64,000 nucleotides of DNA from assembly GCF_900107125.1 (NCBI RefSeq), contig NZ_FNOU01000004.1, forward strand, positions 1 through 64,000, in the 5' to 3' direction. Shown piece by piece: positions 24,267-31,505 of this stretch. Below the pieces are notes generated by a model, which ran no database searches, was not told the DNA's origin, and saw only the letters and a list, made by a program, of their open reading frames with translations. The translations under genes and the position numbers were made by a program. Numbering within the stretch: position 1 is the first letter of the stretch; every line of letters begins with the position of its first letter. The stretch is from Eubacterium barkeri (GTDB lineage Bacteria > Bacillota > Clostridia > Eubacteriales > Eubacteriaceae).

Positions 24267-25751
24267 TTAAATAACCCCAGTCAATGCAAGCACTAACTCA
24301 ACAATAACAAGTCCCAAAGCACCACCTGCAATGTAATAAGAATATTTTAGTCTTGTCCCCAATGATGCAACTTGGTCTTGCATTTTTGCAGTATTATCTG
24401 CAATCTCTTTATCTATTTCTGTTGTTTTTTCTTGCAAAGAAACAATACGATTATCAGCCTCTGCTAGGTTAATTCTCACATTTTTTTCTTGTTCCCACAT
24501 AAAATCGATATCGGTAATATGCTCTATAGAATCAACTTTACATTTAAATGCTTGTAATTCAGTAATTGATTTTCTGTTACCCTCTGCATATTTTTTTGCT
24601 TCATCTTGATTCTGCGATATTTTATTGAGTTCATCTTGCTGACTCTCGCTGGAGTAGCATAATCTTTCCAAATTATTCTGATGCACTTGAAGCACTTTGT
24701 TGCTGTCATCAATAACATTAAACAAACCTGCTACCTCTTTTTTTACGGTAGACAAATTTTCCCACATGCTATCAATATCTTTCAAGTGTGTATAGCCATT
24801 TAGAACCGCAATAAATTCATCAACTTGGTTAAGGTGATTTTGGATTTGACGAATATTGACATCTACGGTTTGTAATTCAGTTTCAATTTTGCTAATGGAT
24901 TCCTTTGATTTAGTAACATCCTCCCAAATAAAATCCACCTCATTCAAATGAGTAATGCTGTTCATCTGGCTGGCAAATTCTGAATTGTATTCAATGATAG
25001 GTATTTGCTCGTCTAAGCGATTAGCTGTACCATCAAGCTTTTCAGATAAATCAGAGAAGAAATCCATATATGTTTTTGCTTCTTTTCGAAGTGTAAAAAT
25101 TTCGTTGTTCACTTGCTCTAATAAATTCTTGTTTTTCGAATTAGCAGTTGCGATATCATTCGTGGTTCTCGTGGATAAAGCAGTTATGCTATCAGAAATC
25201 ACCTGAATGTTCTTACGAATAGTATTACAATCAGACCATATTTTATCAATATCGGTAAGATGCCTATATCCATCTAGCTTTTCTTTGAAAGCTTTTAATG
25301 TTGTAATGATTTTTTTCATGTTATCAACATTTTTATCAATCTCAACTTGGTGAAAATCCAACTTGTTCTGCTGATTAACAATTTTATCATGATGCTGTTT
25401 AAGTACTTCTTGCTGCGCTTTGACATCATTACTGGTTTTTTCAATAGCCTTTACACTGGCAACGATGCTCGTTATATAATCCTTATCTAGAGCATTCAAA
25501 GCATTATATATTTCTCTAAACTCTTTTATTGTTTTATTGTTTGTCGAGTTAATATCAATCAAATGACCTTGAATGGATTCCAATCGATTATTTAGCTCAT
25601 ATCCAGTGACCTTGTGGTCTCCTAGTCCAAAAAAATCGCCATCAGTTTTCACTCTATCAATTGCTAATTCTGCCATATTTTTTTCTGAAAACTCCTTAAG
25701 GCGCTTTTTAGCCAAATCAAAACTATGTCTTTTTATATCCAACTCATTCAT
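24267..25751 (-). CDS. tail-anchored coiled-coil repeat protein of unknown function
   Basis: I do not recognise this 494-residue protein. It is rich in predicted coiled coil. Four copies of the pattern (L/M/V)-x-x-(Y/I)-x-H-(L/I)-x-x-(I/V)-D-x-x-W occur at about residues 159-172, 263-276, 317-330 and 406-419 (for example GYRHLTDIDKIW and IEHITDIDFMW). A single C-terminal membrane helix (about 471-491) with no positive tail suggests tail anchoring, with the long coiled region in the cytoplasm. It sits between the small membrane protein (15 bp) and the AAA+ gene (4 bp), so co-translation is likely. Length and composition suggest a scaffold or sensor rod. Confidence 0.75.
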   Translation of the reverse strand: MNELDIKRHSFDLAKKRLKEFSEKNMAELAIDRVKTDGDFFGLGDHKVTGYELNNRLESIQGHLIDINSTNNKTIKEFREIYNALNALDKDYITSIVASVKAIEKTSNDVKAQQEVLKQHHDKIVNQQNKLDFHQVEIDKNVDNMKKIITTLKAFKEKLDGYRHLTDIDKIWSDCNTIRKNIQVISDSITALSTRTTNDIATANSKNKNLLEQVNNEIFTLRKEAKTYMDFFSDLSEKLDGTANRLDEQIPIIEYNSEFASQMNSITHLNEVDFIWEDVTKSKESISKIETELQTVDVNIRQIQNHLNQVDEFIAVLNGYTHLKDIDSMWENLSTVKKEVAGLFNVIDDSNKVLQVHQNNLERLCYSSESQQDELNKISQNQDEAKKYAEGNRKSITELQAFKCKVDSIEHITDIDFMWEQEKNVRINLAEADNRIVSLQEKTTEIDKEIADNTAKMQDQVASLGTRLKYSYYIAGGALGLVIVELVLALTGVI

Positions 25752-25766
25752 TATCTAACAGATCTC

Positions 25767-26162
25767 CTATTTTTCAAGTTCATCAAGTTCATTAGACAAC
25801 AAATCTAATTTATTAATAGTATCTATATCCTTGGTATCAACAACTGTATCTTCAAATTTTTCGTCAAATTCAACTGGTTCTATCTCTCTCATTATATTTG
25901 AAAATGCATCAGCCATAATTCCAGCAGCCACAGTATGTCTTTCTCCTACAGATTGAGCACTATTTTCCTTTGCAACATACATTTCTTGAATCGCATCCTG
26001 TTTTTCAGCTGAAGGATCTTCCTTAATTTCTAATTCAGATTCTATTACCTCTTCCATTGACTTCAAGGATATATTTTTTTCCTTTTTGCTTTTGCAAAGC
26101 AAGTAAATCGTACCTACAGCTACTCCTGCGACTACAGCACATACTAATTGTTTTTTCATCAT
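25767..26162 (-). CDS. small membrane-anchored protein sharing a C-terminal tail with its operon neighbour
   Basis: About 131 residues, unknown family. MMKKQL is followed by one membrane helix (VCAVVAGVAVGTIYLLC) and a lysine-rich stop, then an acidic linker. The final 57 residues (RHTVAAGIMADAFSNIM onward) align with the last 57 of the 591-residue protein encoded just upstream (RHKDAGNIMKDAYSNIM). I placed the start at 26162, six bases after GGGAG; two further in-frame ATGs adjoin. The protein looks like an anchor that displays the shared tail in the cytoplasm. Confidence 0.72.
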   Translation of the reverse strand: MMKKQLVCAVVAGVAVGTIYLLCKSKKEKNISLKSMEEVIESELEIKEDPSAEKQDAIQEMYVAKENSAQSVGERHTVAAGIMADAFSNIMREIEPVEFDEKFEDTVVDTKDIDTINKLDLLSNELDELEK

Positions 26163-26175
26163 TAACATCTCCCTT

Positions 26176-27951
26176 TTAATCTAAACTATTAAGTAAATCA
26201 TCTAAATCATCACTTATCCGATTAATTTCGCTAGTTGTTTTGATATCTTCTTCTATTACGATTAATCCATCACTATCGGAAAAGTCAGTAATAAAGTCTT
26301 CCATTATGTTGCTATATGCATCTTTCATAATATTACCAGCATCTTTATGTCTATCAGAAATAATTGAACTGATCTTGACCTTTTCATTTTTTAATTGTGT
26401 TTCATTTATAACTTGAAGTACCTGTTGCGTCTTTAAGACTTCATTCTTTTTTTCAACTTGATATTCTGAATTTAAGTGTTTCCTTTTCTTTTCTGTTGCT
26501 TTTTCAATCAAATTTATTACAATTGCCCCGGTAATTCCTGCAACAACTGCTCCCATGAAAATGCCAACGATATTGGCTAAACTACCCAATAATGGTATTT
26601 CTACAGCAAAGACTGGTATAGTTAGCAGCCCTTTCTCGATAGCTTCTCCCAAGGCTAATGCACCTACACCACTTAATCCAACCATCACAATTTTACCAAC
26701 TTCAAGTAGCTTAAGGCTCATCGGCATGCTCTTGTTTTTAGGGTCTAGTAGAAACGCAGCAGCATTTTTTAGAGATTTCCATCCTTGCTTAAGCATCATC
26801 CAAACTTTTTTTATTGTTCCCACAACAGGACCAATGATTGCCGTTGCAACAGTAGTCAATAATGTATTACCCGCATTTACCATGTGCGTTTTTAGTTTGC
26901 TTACAAAAGATTTTATAGCTATTTTTATGCTATCAATTAAAGAGTCAATATTTCTTTTAGCCATCTTAAACCAGTTGATTAGTTTTTCAATCATTTCTTT
27001 AACTAATTCAGCTAACAGTTGCATTGCAACAGCACGAAGGGCATTTCCTCCAATACGAAAAGCCTCTTCTTTCTGTGATTTCTTTCCAGCTTTAATAGAG
27101 CGATCTTCCCCTTCTTTTTTCTGTTTTTCATATTCTTTACGGGCCTCAACTTCTTTTTTTCGAAGCGCCTCCTCATCTATATCAAAACGTTCTGCAGCTT
27201 TTTGACCATTTCTTTCACTATCAAGGAATTCTGACATTGTAGAATCACCTTTAGACTGATTTGCTGCAGAGTCCATCAAGTTTAGATTTTTCTCACTATT
27301 CGCAAATAATATTTGTTCTTCACGTGTCATATGGGCATTGGCACCTGGATCACGAATTATTTCTCCCGCTGACACTGTATGATCCATATTAGTATTTGCA
27401 GTATTACTTCCTGTAGGTCTATTTTTGTCGAAATCAGCACGAGCATCTTTGTTTAATACCTTTTTCCAAGAATCACTTCTTGGATCATGCTTTTCCCATA
27501 CCTTCTCATCTTCATCATATTTATAATTAGCCGTTTTGTGTTCAGTTTTAGGATCTTTTTGAAAATTGCTTTGCCAATCATCATGACGTTTTTGATAGTC
27601 AATCTCCGTATTATGAGATGCTATTTTTCCAGCGGCAAAATTCTCTGTTGTTTGAATGTGGGCCTCCGAACGCAAATCTAGTGTTAACCCTCTATTTTCC
27701 TCAATAAAATCTTCACCTGCGGTTACACCCACTTGATTCAAGAATTGCTCCCACACAATATTTTTAATTGTTTCACCTAGAGCATCGGGACTTCCTATCT
27801 GTTCTTTTTCCTCCTTAAGGAACTCCAAATCTGATAATTCTTTTTCGAGATCATTTTGCAATATCTCCTCTAATTCGTTAAGATCATACGATTTAATTAG
27901 TTCATCTTCAAGAGTGTCACTCTTAGATAAAACAGCATTTTCTTTTGACAC
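26176..27951 (-). CDS. 591-residue membrane-associated protein with an HNH-like motif, unknown function
   Basis: First gene of the unknown operon. It begins with GTG at 27951 after GGAGGAATAAATC. Order of regions: acidic N-terminus (1-60); a soluble region containing NMDHTVSAGEIIRDP (DH at 190-191), KNLNL (222-225), N231 and K234, which resembles the D-H...N-L...N-x-x-K skeleton of HNH nucleases without zinc cysteines; a charged helix (260-300); a hydrophobic and amphipathic region (about 300-490) with likely membrane segments (VATAIIGPVVGTI, IVMVGLSGVGALALGEAI, IVGIFMGAVVAGITGAIVINLI); and a C-terminal tail (534-591) shared with the next gene product. The HNH assignment is tentative; no family name is claimed. 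Confidence 0.7.
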   Translation of the reverse strand: MSKENAVLSKSDTLEDELIKSYDLNELEEILQNDLEKELSDLEFLKEEKEQIGSPDALGETIKNIVWEQFLNQVGVTAGEDFIEENRGLTLDLRSEAHIQTTENFAAGKIASHNTEIDYQKRHDDWQSNFQKDPKTEHKTANYKYDEDEKVWEKHDPRSDSWKKVLNKDARADFDKNRPTGSNTANTNMDHTVSAGEIIRDPGANAHMTREEQILFANSEKNLNLMDSAANQSKGDSTMSEFLDSERNGQKAAERFDIDEEALRKKEVEARKEYEKQKKEGEDRSIKAGKKSQKEEAFRIGGNALRAVAMQLLAELVKEMIEKLINWFKMAKRNIDSLIDSIKIAIKSFVSKLKTHMVNAGNTLLTTVATAIIGPVVGTIKKVWMMLKQGWKSLKNAAAFLLDPKNKSMPMSLKLLEVGKIVMVGLSGVGALALGEAIEKGLLTIPVFAVEIPLLGSLANIVGIFMGAVVAGITGAIVINLIEKATEKKRKHLNSEYQVEKKNEVLKTQQVLQVINETQLKNEKVKISSIISDRHKDAGNIMKDAYSNIMEDFITDFSDSDGLIVIEEDIKTTSEINRISDDLDDLLNSLD

Positions 27952-27979
27952 GATTTATTCCTCCGTATTGTATTTAGGT

Positions 27980-28260
27980 TAATATAATGAGTTCAAAAAT
28001 CAGCGCATTGATGAAACTTTGGAAGTTTTTGATATAACCAAATCCTTAAGCCATAAAGGGTGTCCTTTTGACAATGCTGTTGCGGAAGCAACGTTCAAAA
28101 TCATCAAGACCGAATTCGTTAGAAATCAAACCTTCAAGAATTTAGATAGACTCAAGTTGCTGATTATGTGAATTGGTTCAATAAACACAGAATTCATTTC
28201 TCTCTTGACTATCTCACCCCAGTTGAGTACCGGTTGAATAACCTTAAAAAAGTTGTTTAG
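27980..28260 (+). pseudogene. IS3 family transposase remnant (C-terminal part, frameshifted)
   Basis: Translation from about 27992 gives FKNQRIDETLEVFD, then SLSHKGCPFDNAVAEATFKI and TEFVRNQTFKNLDR, the end of an IS3-type DDE domain with its catalytic glutamate (AEATFK). The frame is broken near 28168. The next frame continues DYVNWFNKHRIHFSLDYLTP, then VEYRLNNLKKVV, and stops at 28260. Upstream parts are missing. It ends close to the start of the 591-residue gene and differs from the IS3 copy at 21821-22982. Confidence 0.85.
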
Positions 28261-28701
28261 TTTTCTGTTGACAATCCATGATGCCTTCTTTTCTATTTTT
28301 ATCTATTACCTTCTGCTCATCTTTTTTGAAGATAGGTTGATTTTTTTAGTTGGTCTATCTATACACTGTAATGTTCATTTATGAAATATCGAGATAAATT
28401 TGTATTATCAATTATAGCTTAATTGATAAAGGTTTACAATCACTTATACATACTAAACTAAAAAACTATAAACTCAATATTGTTTATCACCAGCTCAAAA
28501 AATCAGATTCTAACAAAAAAATCTGGATTAGGAGAGTCCTTTTTGCTCAAGTCCAATCATTTTAAACTCCTGTTTTTACATAAGAAAATACATATAATAA
28601 TATTAGTGATTGTATATGCTCAATGTATATGGGTATAATTCAAGTGATTGTTTTGTGAGAGGAGATGGGCTTTAGTGATATAATCTACAGCTCAATATTT
28701 C
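28261..28701. other. intergenic AT-rich stretch without a convincing gene
   Basis: No supported coding frame. A weak hairpin with a T-run near 28531-28549 could be a terminator. A 19-codon frame at about 28666 has its purine-rich sequence directly against the ATG, so it is not called. Confidence 0.5.
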
Positions 28702-28737
28702 TAAAATTGATTAAAAGAGTATAAAGTTGCCAGAAAT
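28702..28737 (+). repeat. left arm of an inverted repeat flanking two small genes
   Basis: TAAAATTGATTAAAAGAG, then TATAAAGTTG and CAGAAAT, match the minus strand of 29217-29253 with one substitution in the first 28 bases and a one-base indel near the end. Both arms point inward. Confidence 0.8.
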
Positions 28738-28769
28738 AAGCACGATGCCAGTTGTGCTATGCGTCTCGA

Positions 28770-29000
28770 TTAGTTCCGGTGTTTTTCGTCAAATGCTTTC
28801 TTTCGATTGCGTAAATCTTGCGTGACATATTCGAATTCGTCTAATTTATTCTCATAATCATCTAAACAATCGCGGTCACTATCGGACAGATCCTTTTTCG
28901 ATTGTTTCTTTAATTCGTTTTTTATTGTTTGATTGTTTTGTTCAAATCCACTAACAATAAATCGGAAAAGACCACTGACTACCTTATTTAAAAAACTCAT
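28770..29000 (-). CDS. small protein of unknown function inside inverted repeats
   Basis: 76 residues, not recognised. The N-terminus MSFLNKVVSGLFRFIVSGF is amphipathic and could associate with a membrane. The rest is strongly charged and probably helical (NELKKQSKKDLSDSDRD, then a K-x-F-D-E-K end). The start at 29000 follows TTGGAGAAATGATTAC. It lies 20 bp after a 46-codon gene on the same strand, forming a two-gene unit between two inverted repeats. Confidence 0.6.
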   Translation of the reverse strand: MSFLNKVVSGLFRFIVSGFEQNNQTIKNELKKQSKKDLSDSDRDCLDDYENKLDEFEYVTQDLRNRKKAFDEKHRN

Positions 29001-29020
29001 GTAATCATTTCTCCAATCGT

Positions 29021-29161
29021 TTACTTTTCGGGTGTATTTCTTTTCTTTCCTGCATCATTCCTTTTTTTGCGCCACTGACCATTTTGAGCGCGTGAACGGT
29101 TTTGCCCTGCAGTAGGACCAGTTTTAACAGTAGGACCATGTGTATCTTTTGGTGATGCCAT
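29021..29161 (-). CDS. 46-residue basic protein of unknown function inside inverted repeats
   Basis: MASPKDTHGPTVKTGPTAGQ followed by a basic NRSRAQNGQWRKKR segment and further lysines. It contains a doubled G-P-T-V-K/G-P-T-A pattern. The ribosome binding site ATGGAGGTCAAA is excellent, which supports real translation. It looks like a small nucleic-acid-binding or disordered protein, but no function can be given. The gene is too short for most callers. Confidence 0.6.
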   Translation of the reverse strand: MASPKDTHGPTVKTGPTAGQNRSRAQNGQWRKKRNDAGKKRNTPEK

Positions 29162-29216
29162 TTTGACCTCCATATGATTTAGGGTTAATGAAACATACTT
29201 TACCTTGATTCATCGA

Positions 29217-29253
29217 ATTTCTGCACAACTTTACACTCTTTTAATCAATTTTA
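29217..29253 (-). repeat. right arm of the inverted repeat flanking two small genes
   Basis: Reverse complement of 28702-28737 with one mismatch and one indel. Arm-to-arm distance is about 550 bp. The sequence TTTACACTCTTTT recalls ends of IS256/Mutator-type elements (inference). Confidence 0.8.
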
Positions 29254-29265
29254 TTGGAATCATTC

Positions 29266-29296
29266 TATAATTATAGGATGGACAATCCCTGTCCAT
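29266..29296 (+). promoter_or_regulatory. promoter -10 and operator of the WYL regulator
   Basis: TATAAT at 29266-29271 is followed by a perfect 7-bp inverted repeat, ATGGACA (29278-29284) and TGTCCAT (29290-29296), at the predicted start point. A further TGTCCA half site is at 29337-29342. The layout suggests autoregulation by the downstream WYL protein. The -35 element is poor. Confidence 0.55.
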
Positions 29297-29389
29297 TACG
29301 CTAAAATCAAAGGAAAGAATCAAAAAAACAAAATCCTGTCCACCTCCATTTATTACAATACCCTTATCATCCCACCAAAGGAGCAAGAA

Positions 29390-30361
29390 ATGAAAAATAG
29401 TATTGGTGACAATAAAAGCTTCCGTTTGCTCAACCTATATGAACGGTTTCGCCGGGGAGAGAAGCTGACCAAGAAGCATCTGGCAGAGCTGTACGATGTG
29501 GATAAGCGGTCTATCCAGCGGGATATTGCGGATCTCAATGATTACCTCTTTAAAGAAGGGGGTGAGCAGGAAATCCGCTATAATACAGGGATGAAAGCCT
29601 ATGAGCTTCGCCGCATCCGGGAAGGGGCTTTTTCCGATTATGATATTTATGCTATCAGCAAGGTTCTGCTGGAATCCCGGGCTTTTTCAAAGGAAGAGAT
29701 GTCCCGTCTGTTAGACACCCTTTTAATGGGGGCGGAGGATCAGGCCACCATCAAATACTTATTGGAGAACGAGCGCTTCCACTACATCGAACCCCGTCAT
29801 GGTAAAAAAATTATCGACTTTATCTGGGAAATTTCCCAGAGCATTAAAAACCATCAGGTTGCCAATGTTCGTTATATTCGTCAGGATGGAAAGGAACGCT
29901 GCTATGCCGTTGAACCCTTGGGGCTTATTTTTAGTGAATACTACTTTTATTTGATTGCCCATCGGGTAGGGGGTGCCCAGAAACAAACCACCATCTATCG
30001 TATTGACCGCTTTTGGGAGTATGTGTTGACGGAGGAAACCTTCCGTGTCCCTTATACCAATCGGTTCCAGGAAGGGGAATTCCGCAAGCGCATTCAATTC
30101 ATGTACACAGGACCGCTTACCACCATTACTTTCGCTTTTTGGGGGGATAGCCTGGAGGCGGTCCTAGATCGGCTCCCTACGGCCCGGGTTATTGAGGAGG
30201 CTGAGGGTAAAGCCGTGATCAAAGCTGAGGTTTATGGTGAAGGGGTGAAGCGATGGCTTTTATCCCAAAAGGATTGCCTGGAAGTGTTGAGCCCCAAGGC
30301 TTACCGGGAGGAGATGGTGGAAACCATCCACATGATGTCGAGCTTATATGAAAATGAGTAA
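29390..30361 (+). CDS. HTH and WYL domain transcriptional regulator
   Basis: A 323-residue regulator. The N-terminal winged helix (ERFRRGEKLTKKHLAELYDV...RSIQRDIADLNDYL) is a DeoR-like HTH_11 fold. The central WYL domain (about 150-230) contains the AVEPLGLIFSEYYFYLIAH strand, and a C-terminal WCX extension ends in LSSLYENE. WYL proteins bind nucleotides or single-stranded nucleic acid and often control defence or stress genes. It is the first gene with host-like composition after the AT-rich island and could relate to it, though nothing proves this. The start follows AAAGGAGCAAGAA. Confidence 0.9.
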   Translation: MKNSIGDNKSFRLLNLYERFRRGEKLTKKHLAELYDVDKRSIQRDIADLNDYLFKEGGEQEIRYNTGMKAYELRRIREGAFSDYDIYAISKVLLESRAFSKEEMSRLLDTLLMGAEDQATIKYLLENERFHYIEPRHGKKIIDFIWEISQSIKNHQVANVRYIRQDGKERCYAVEPLGLIFSEYYFYLIAHRVGGAQKQTTIYRIDRFWEYVLTEETFRVPYTNRFQEGEFRKRIQFMYTGPLTTITFAFWGDSLEAVLDRLPTARVIEEAEGKAVIKAEVYGEGVKRWLLSQKDCLEVLSPKAYREEMVETIHMMSSLYENE

Positions 30362-30514
30362 TCTTCTTCGCTACTATTATATAATCTAATAACGATATAC
30401 ACAAGTGATTAAAATCCTAAAAAGATATAAAAAATTAAATAAATTGCCGGTTTAGATACTTGGTTAACCTTTAGACCACCTTCTGTTATTATAAAGTATA
30501 AAGGAAGGTGTTCC

Positions 30515-30859
30515 ATGGATTTTCAACAGCGATTAAAGCAGCTTCGAAAAAAGAATAATCTAACTCAAAGCCAACTTGCAAAGCGCCTCGGGCTTCAGTC
30601 TGCGGCGGTTTCAAAGTATGAAACTGGTCAGACCGAACCCTCTCTTGCCATGCTTTGGGCAATGGCTGAGCTTTTCCAGGTGAGTATTGATTACCTCATT
30701 GGCTATTCTGATGTTGAAAATCCCATGGTGGATGAAACCCGCATCACCCATGAGGAGATGGAACTCATTAAACGATTTCGTATCCTTCCCAAGGATGACC
30801 AGATTCGTCTGGACGAACGGATGGCGACCTTATTGGATATCAAACGGATAAAAAAATAA
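30515..30859 (+). CDS. XRE family transcriptional regulator
   Basis: A 114-residue protein with an N-terminal Cro/CI-type helix-turn-helix (LKQLRKKNNLTQSQLAKRLG...AAVSKYETGQTEPSL, residues 7-44) and the usual DYLIGYSD end of the domain. A helical tail (MELIKRFRILPKDDQIRLDERMATLL) is typical of repressors that dimerise. The ribosome binding site is AAAGGAAGGTGTTCC. It is monocistronic and ends at a bidirectional terminator. Target unknown. Confidence 0.9.
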   Translation: MDFQQRLKQLRKKNNLTQSQLAKRLGLQSAAVSKYETGQTEPSLAMLWAMAELFQVSIDYLIGYSDVENPMVDETRITHEEMELIKRFRILPKDDQIRLDERMATLLDIKRIKK

Positions 30860-30867
30860 AAAAGCAG

Positions 30868-30907
30868 ACCCTCTGGCATCACCTTAACGGATACCAGAGG
30901 GTTTTTT
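30868..30907. terminator. terminator between the XRE gene and the converging membrane gene
   Basis: ACCCTCTGG pairs with CCAGAGGGT, with a T-run at 30902-30907 and an A-run on the other side, so it can act in both directions. Confidence 0.88.
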
Positions 30908-30910
30908 GCA

Positions 30911-31345
30911 TTATTCTTCGGCAGTGGCGATTTTCAAGCCGACCTGATGGCATAAGGTTTTGAGGTTTTTCATTAAGTCATCGAGACACGCTTGTTTTTC
31001 ATCTGTTAACAGTGCTTTGGGCTGGTTATTGATGGTGTTGAAGATCCCCGTGGACTGAAAAACCAGAAAGCCGCTGACGATGAAATAGAATTGGACGATC
31101 AGCAGGGCGATGATTACGATGAAAAGGGCCAGAAGCTGATAATCAACGATGGGGTAGACATAGAAATGAGCCTTTTGGGCTAATACGCCGATGAGGAGGG
31201 TGATAAGGAGTGTTTCCGCGATGATGACGAATTTGATTTTCGTTGAATCCAGCAGGAACATTCGGATGACCTCATCTTCAATATAGGGCTTACATGCGGA
31301 CAAGCTTTTGGGGACGTTACAAAAACAACGGTCAAATACTTTCAT
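30911..31345 (-). CDS. small membrane protein of unknown function
   Basis: 144 residues with two clear membrane helices (about 38-57 and 69-95) and a C-terminal cytoplasmic helix (LTDEKQACLDDLMKNLKTLC). The N-terminus has three cysteines (CFCNV, SACKP). No family recognised. The ATG overlaps the TGA of a 50-codon upstream gene (ATGA), so the two are translationally coupled. Confidence 0.65.
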   Translation of the reverse strand: MKVFDRCFCNVPKSLSACKPYIEDEVIRMFLLDSTKIKFVIIAETLLITLLIGVLAQKAHFYVYPIVDYQLLALFIVIIALLIVQFYFIVSGFLVFQSTGIFNTINNQPKALLTDEKQACLDDLMKNLKTLCHQVGLKIATAEE

Positions 31346-31494
31346 TTAGAATCCTCTCTTTGGATTTCCAATAATACCTGAATCCGTTCCTGGACACGGA
31401 GTTTGTTTTCATGGTTTAGCTGGCGATATTTACGGATTAGGTGTTTTTCGAATTGGGATAAACTTTTGACTTGAAGTACTCGTTTTTTCATCAT
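31342..31494 (-). CDS. 50-residue helical protein resembling an XRE-regulator tail
   Basis: MMKKRVLQVKSLSQFEKHLI followed by RKYRQLNHENKLRVQERIQV and LLEIQRE. The second half resembles the C-terminal dimerisation helix of XRE repressors, including that of the regulator 600 bp away (RFRILPKDDQIRLDERMATLLDI), but there is no DNA-binding domain. The stop overlaps the next start (ATGA). The ribosome binding site is weak, and it lies 11 bp after the lipoprotein gene, so it may be translated from the same transcript. Confidence 0.5.
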   Translation of the reverse strand: MMKKRVLQVKSLSQFEKHLIRKYRQLNHENKLRVQERIQVLLEIQREDSK

Positions 31495-31505
31495 CAACTG
31501 AACTT

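Larger units (their letters stand above)
14763..29255. other. AT-rich accessory island next to the rlmD 3' end
   Basis: From about 15070 base composition drops to roughly one third G+C by eye and codon use becomes A/T-rich. At about 29390 it returns to the neighbouring pattern. The region holds a defence-like gene pair, two IS elements, an IS remnant, an unknown four-gene operon and a mini-element with inverted repeats. It begins inside the rlmD 3' end, a known integration target of conjugative elements in Firmicutes. No integrase, relaxase or matching right attachment site was found, so it is probably a decayed or rearranged island. Boundaries are approximate. Confidence 0.65.

Noticed and set aside
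28666-28725. 19-codon hydrophobic frame (MGFSDIIYSS...)
   Set aside because: The purine-rich stretch directly abuts the ATG and the frame runs into the inverted repeat; not credible as a gene.
14700-29400. Right attachment site or integrase for the island
   Set aside because: No second copy of the rlmD 3' sequence around GTGGAGACGGTGGTACT, and no tyrosine or serine recombinase, was found.
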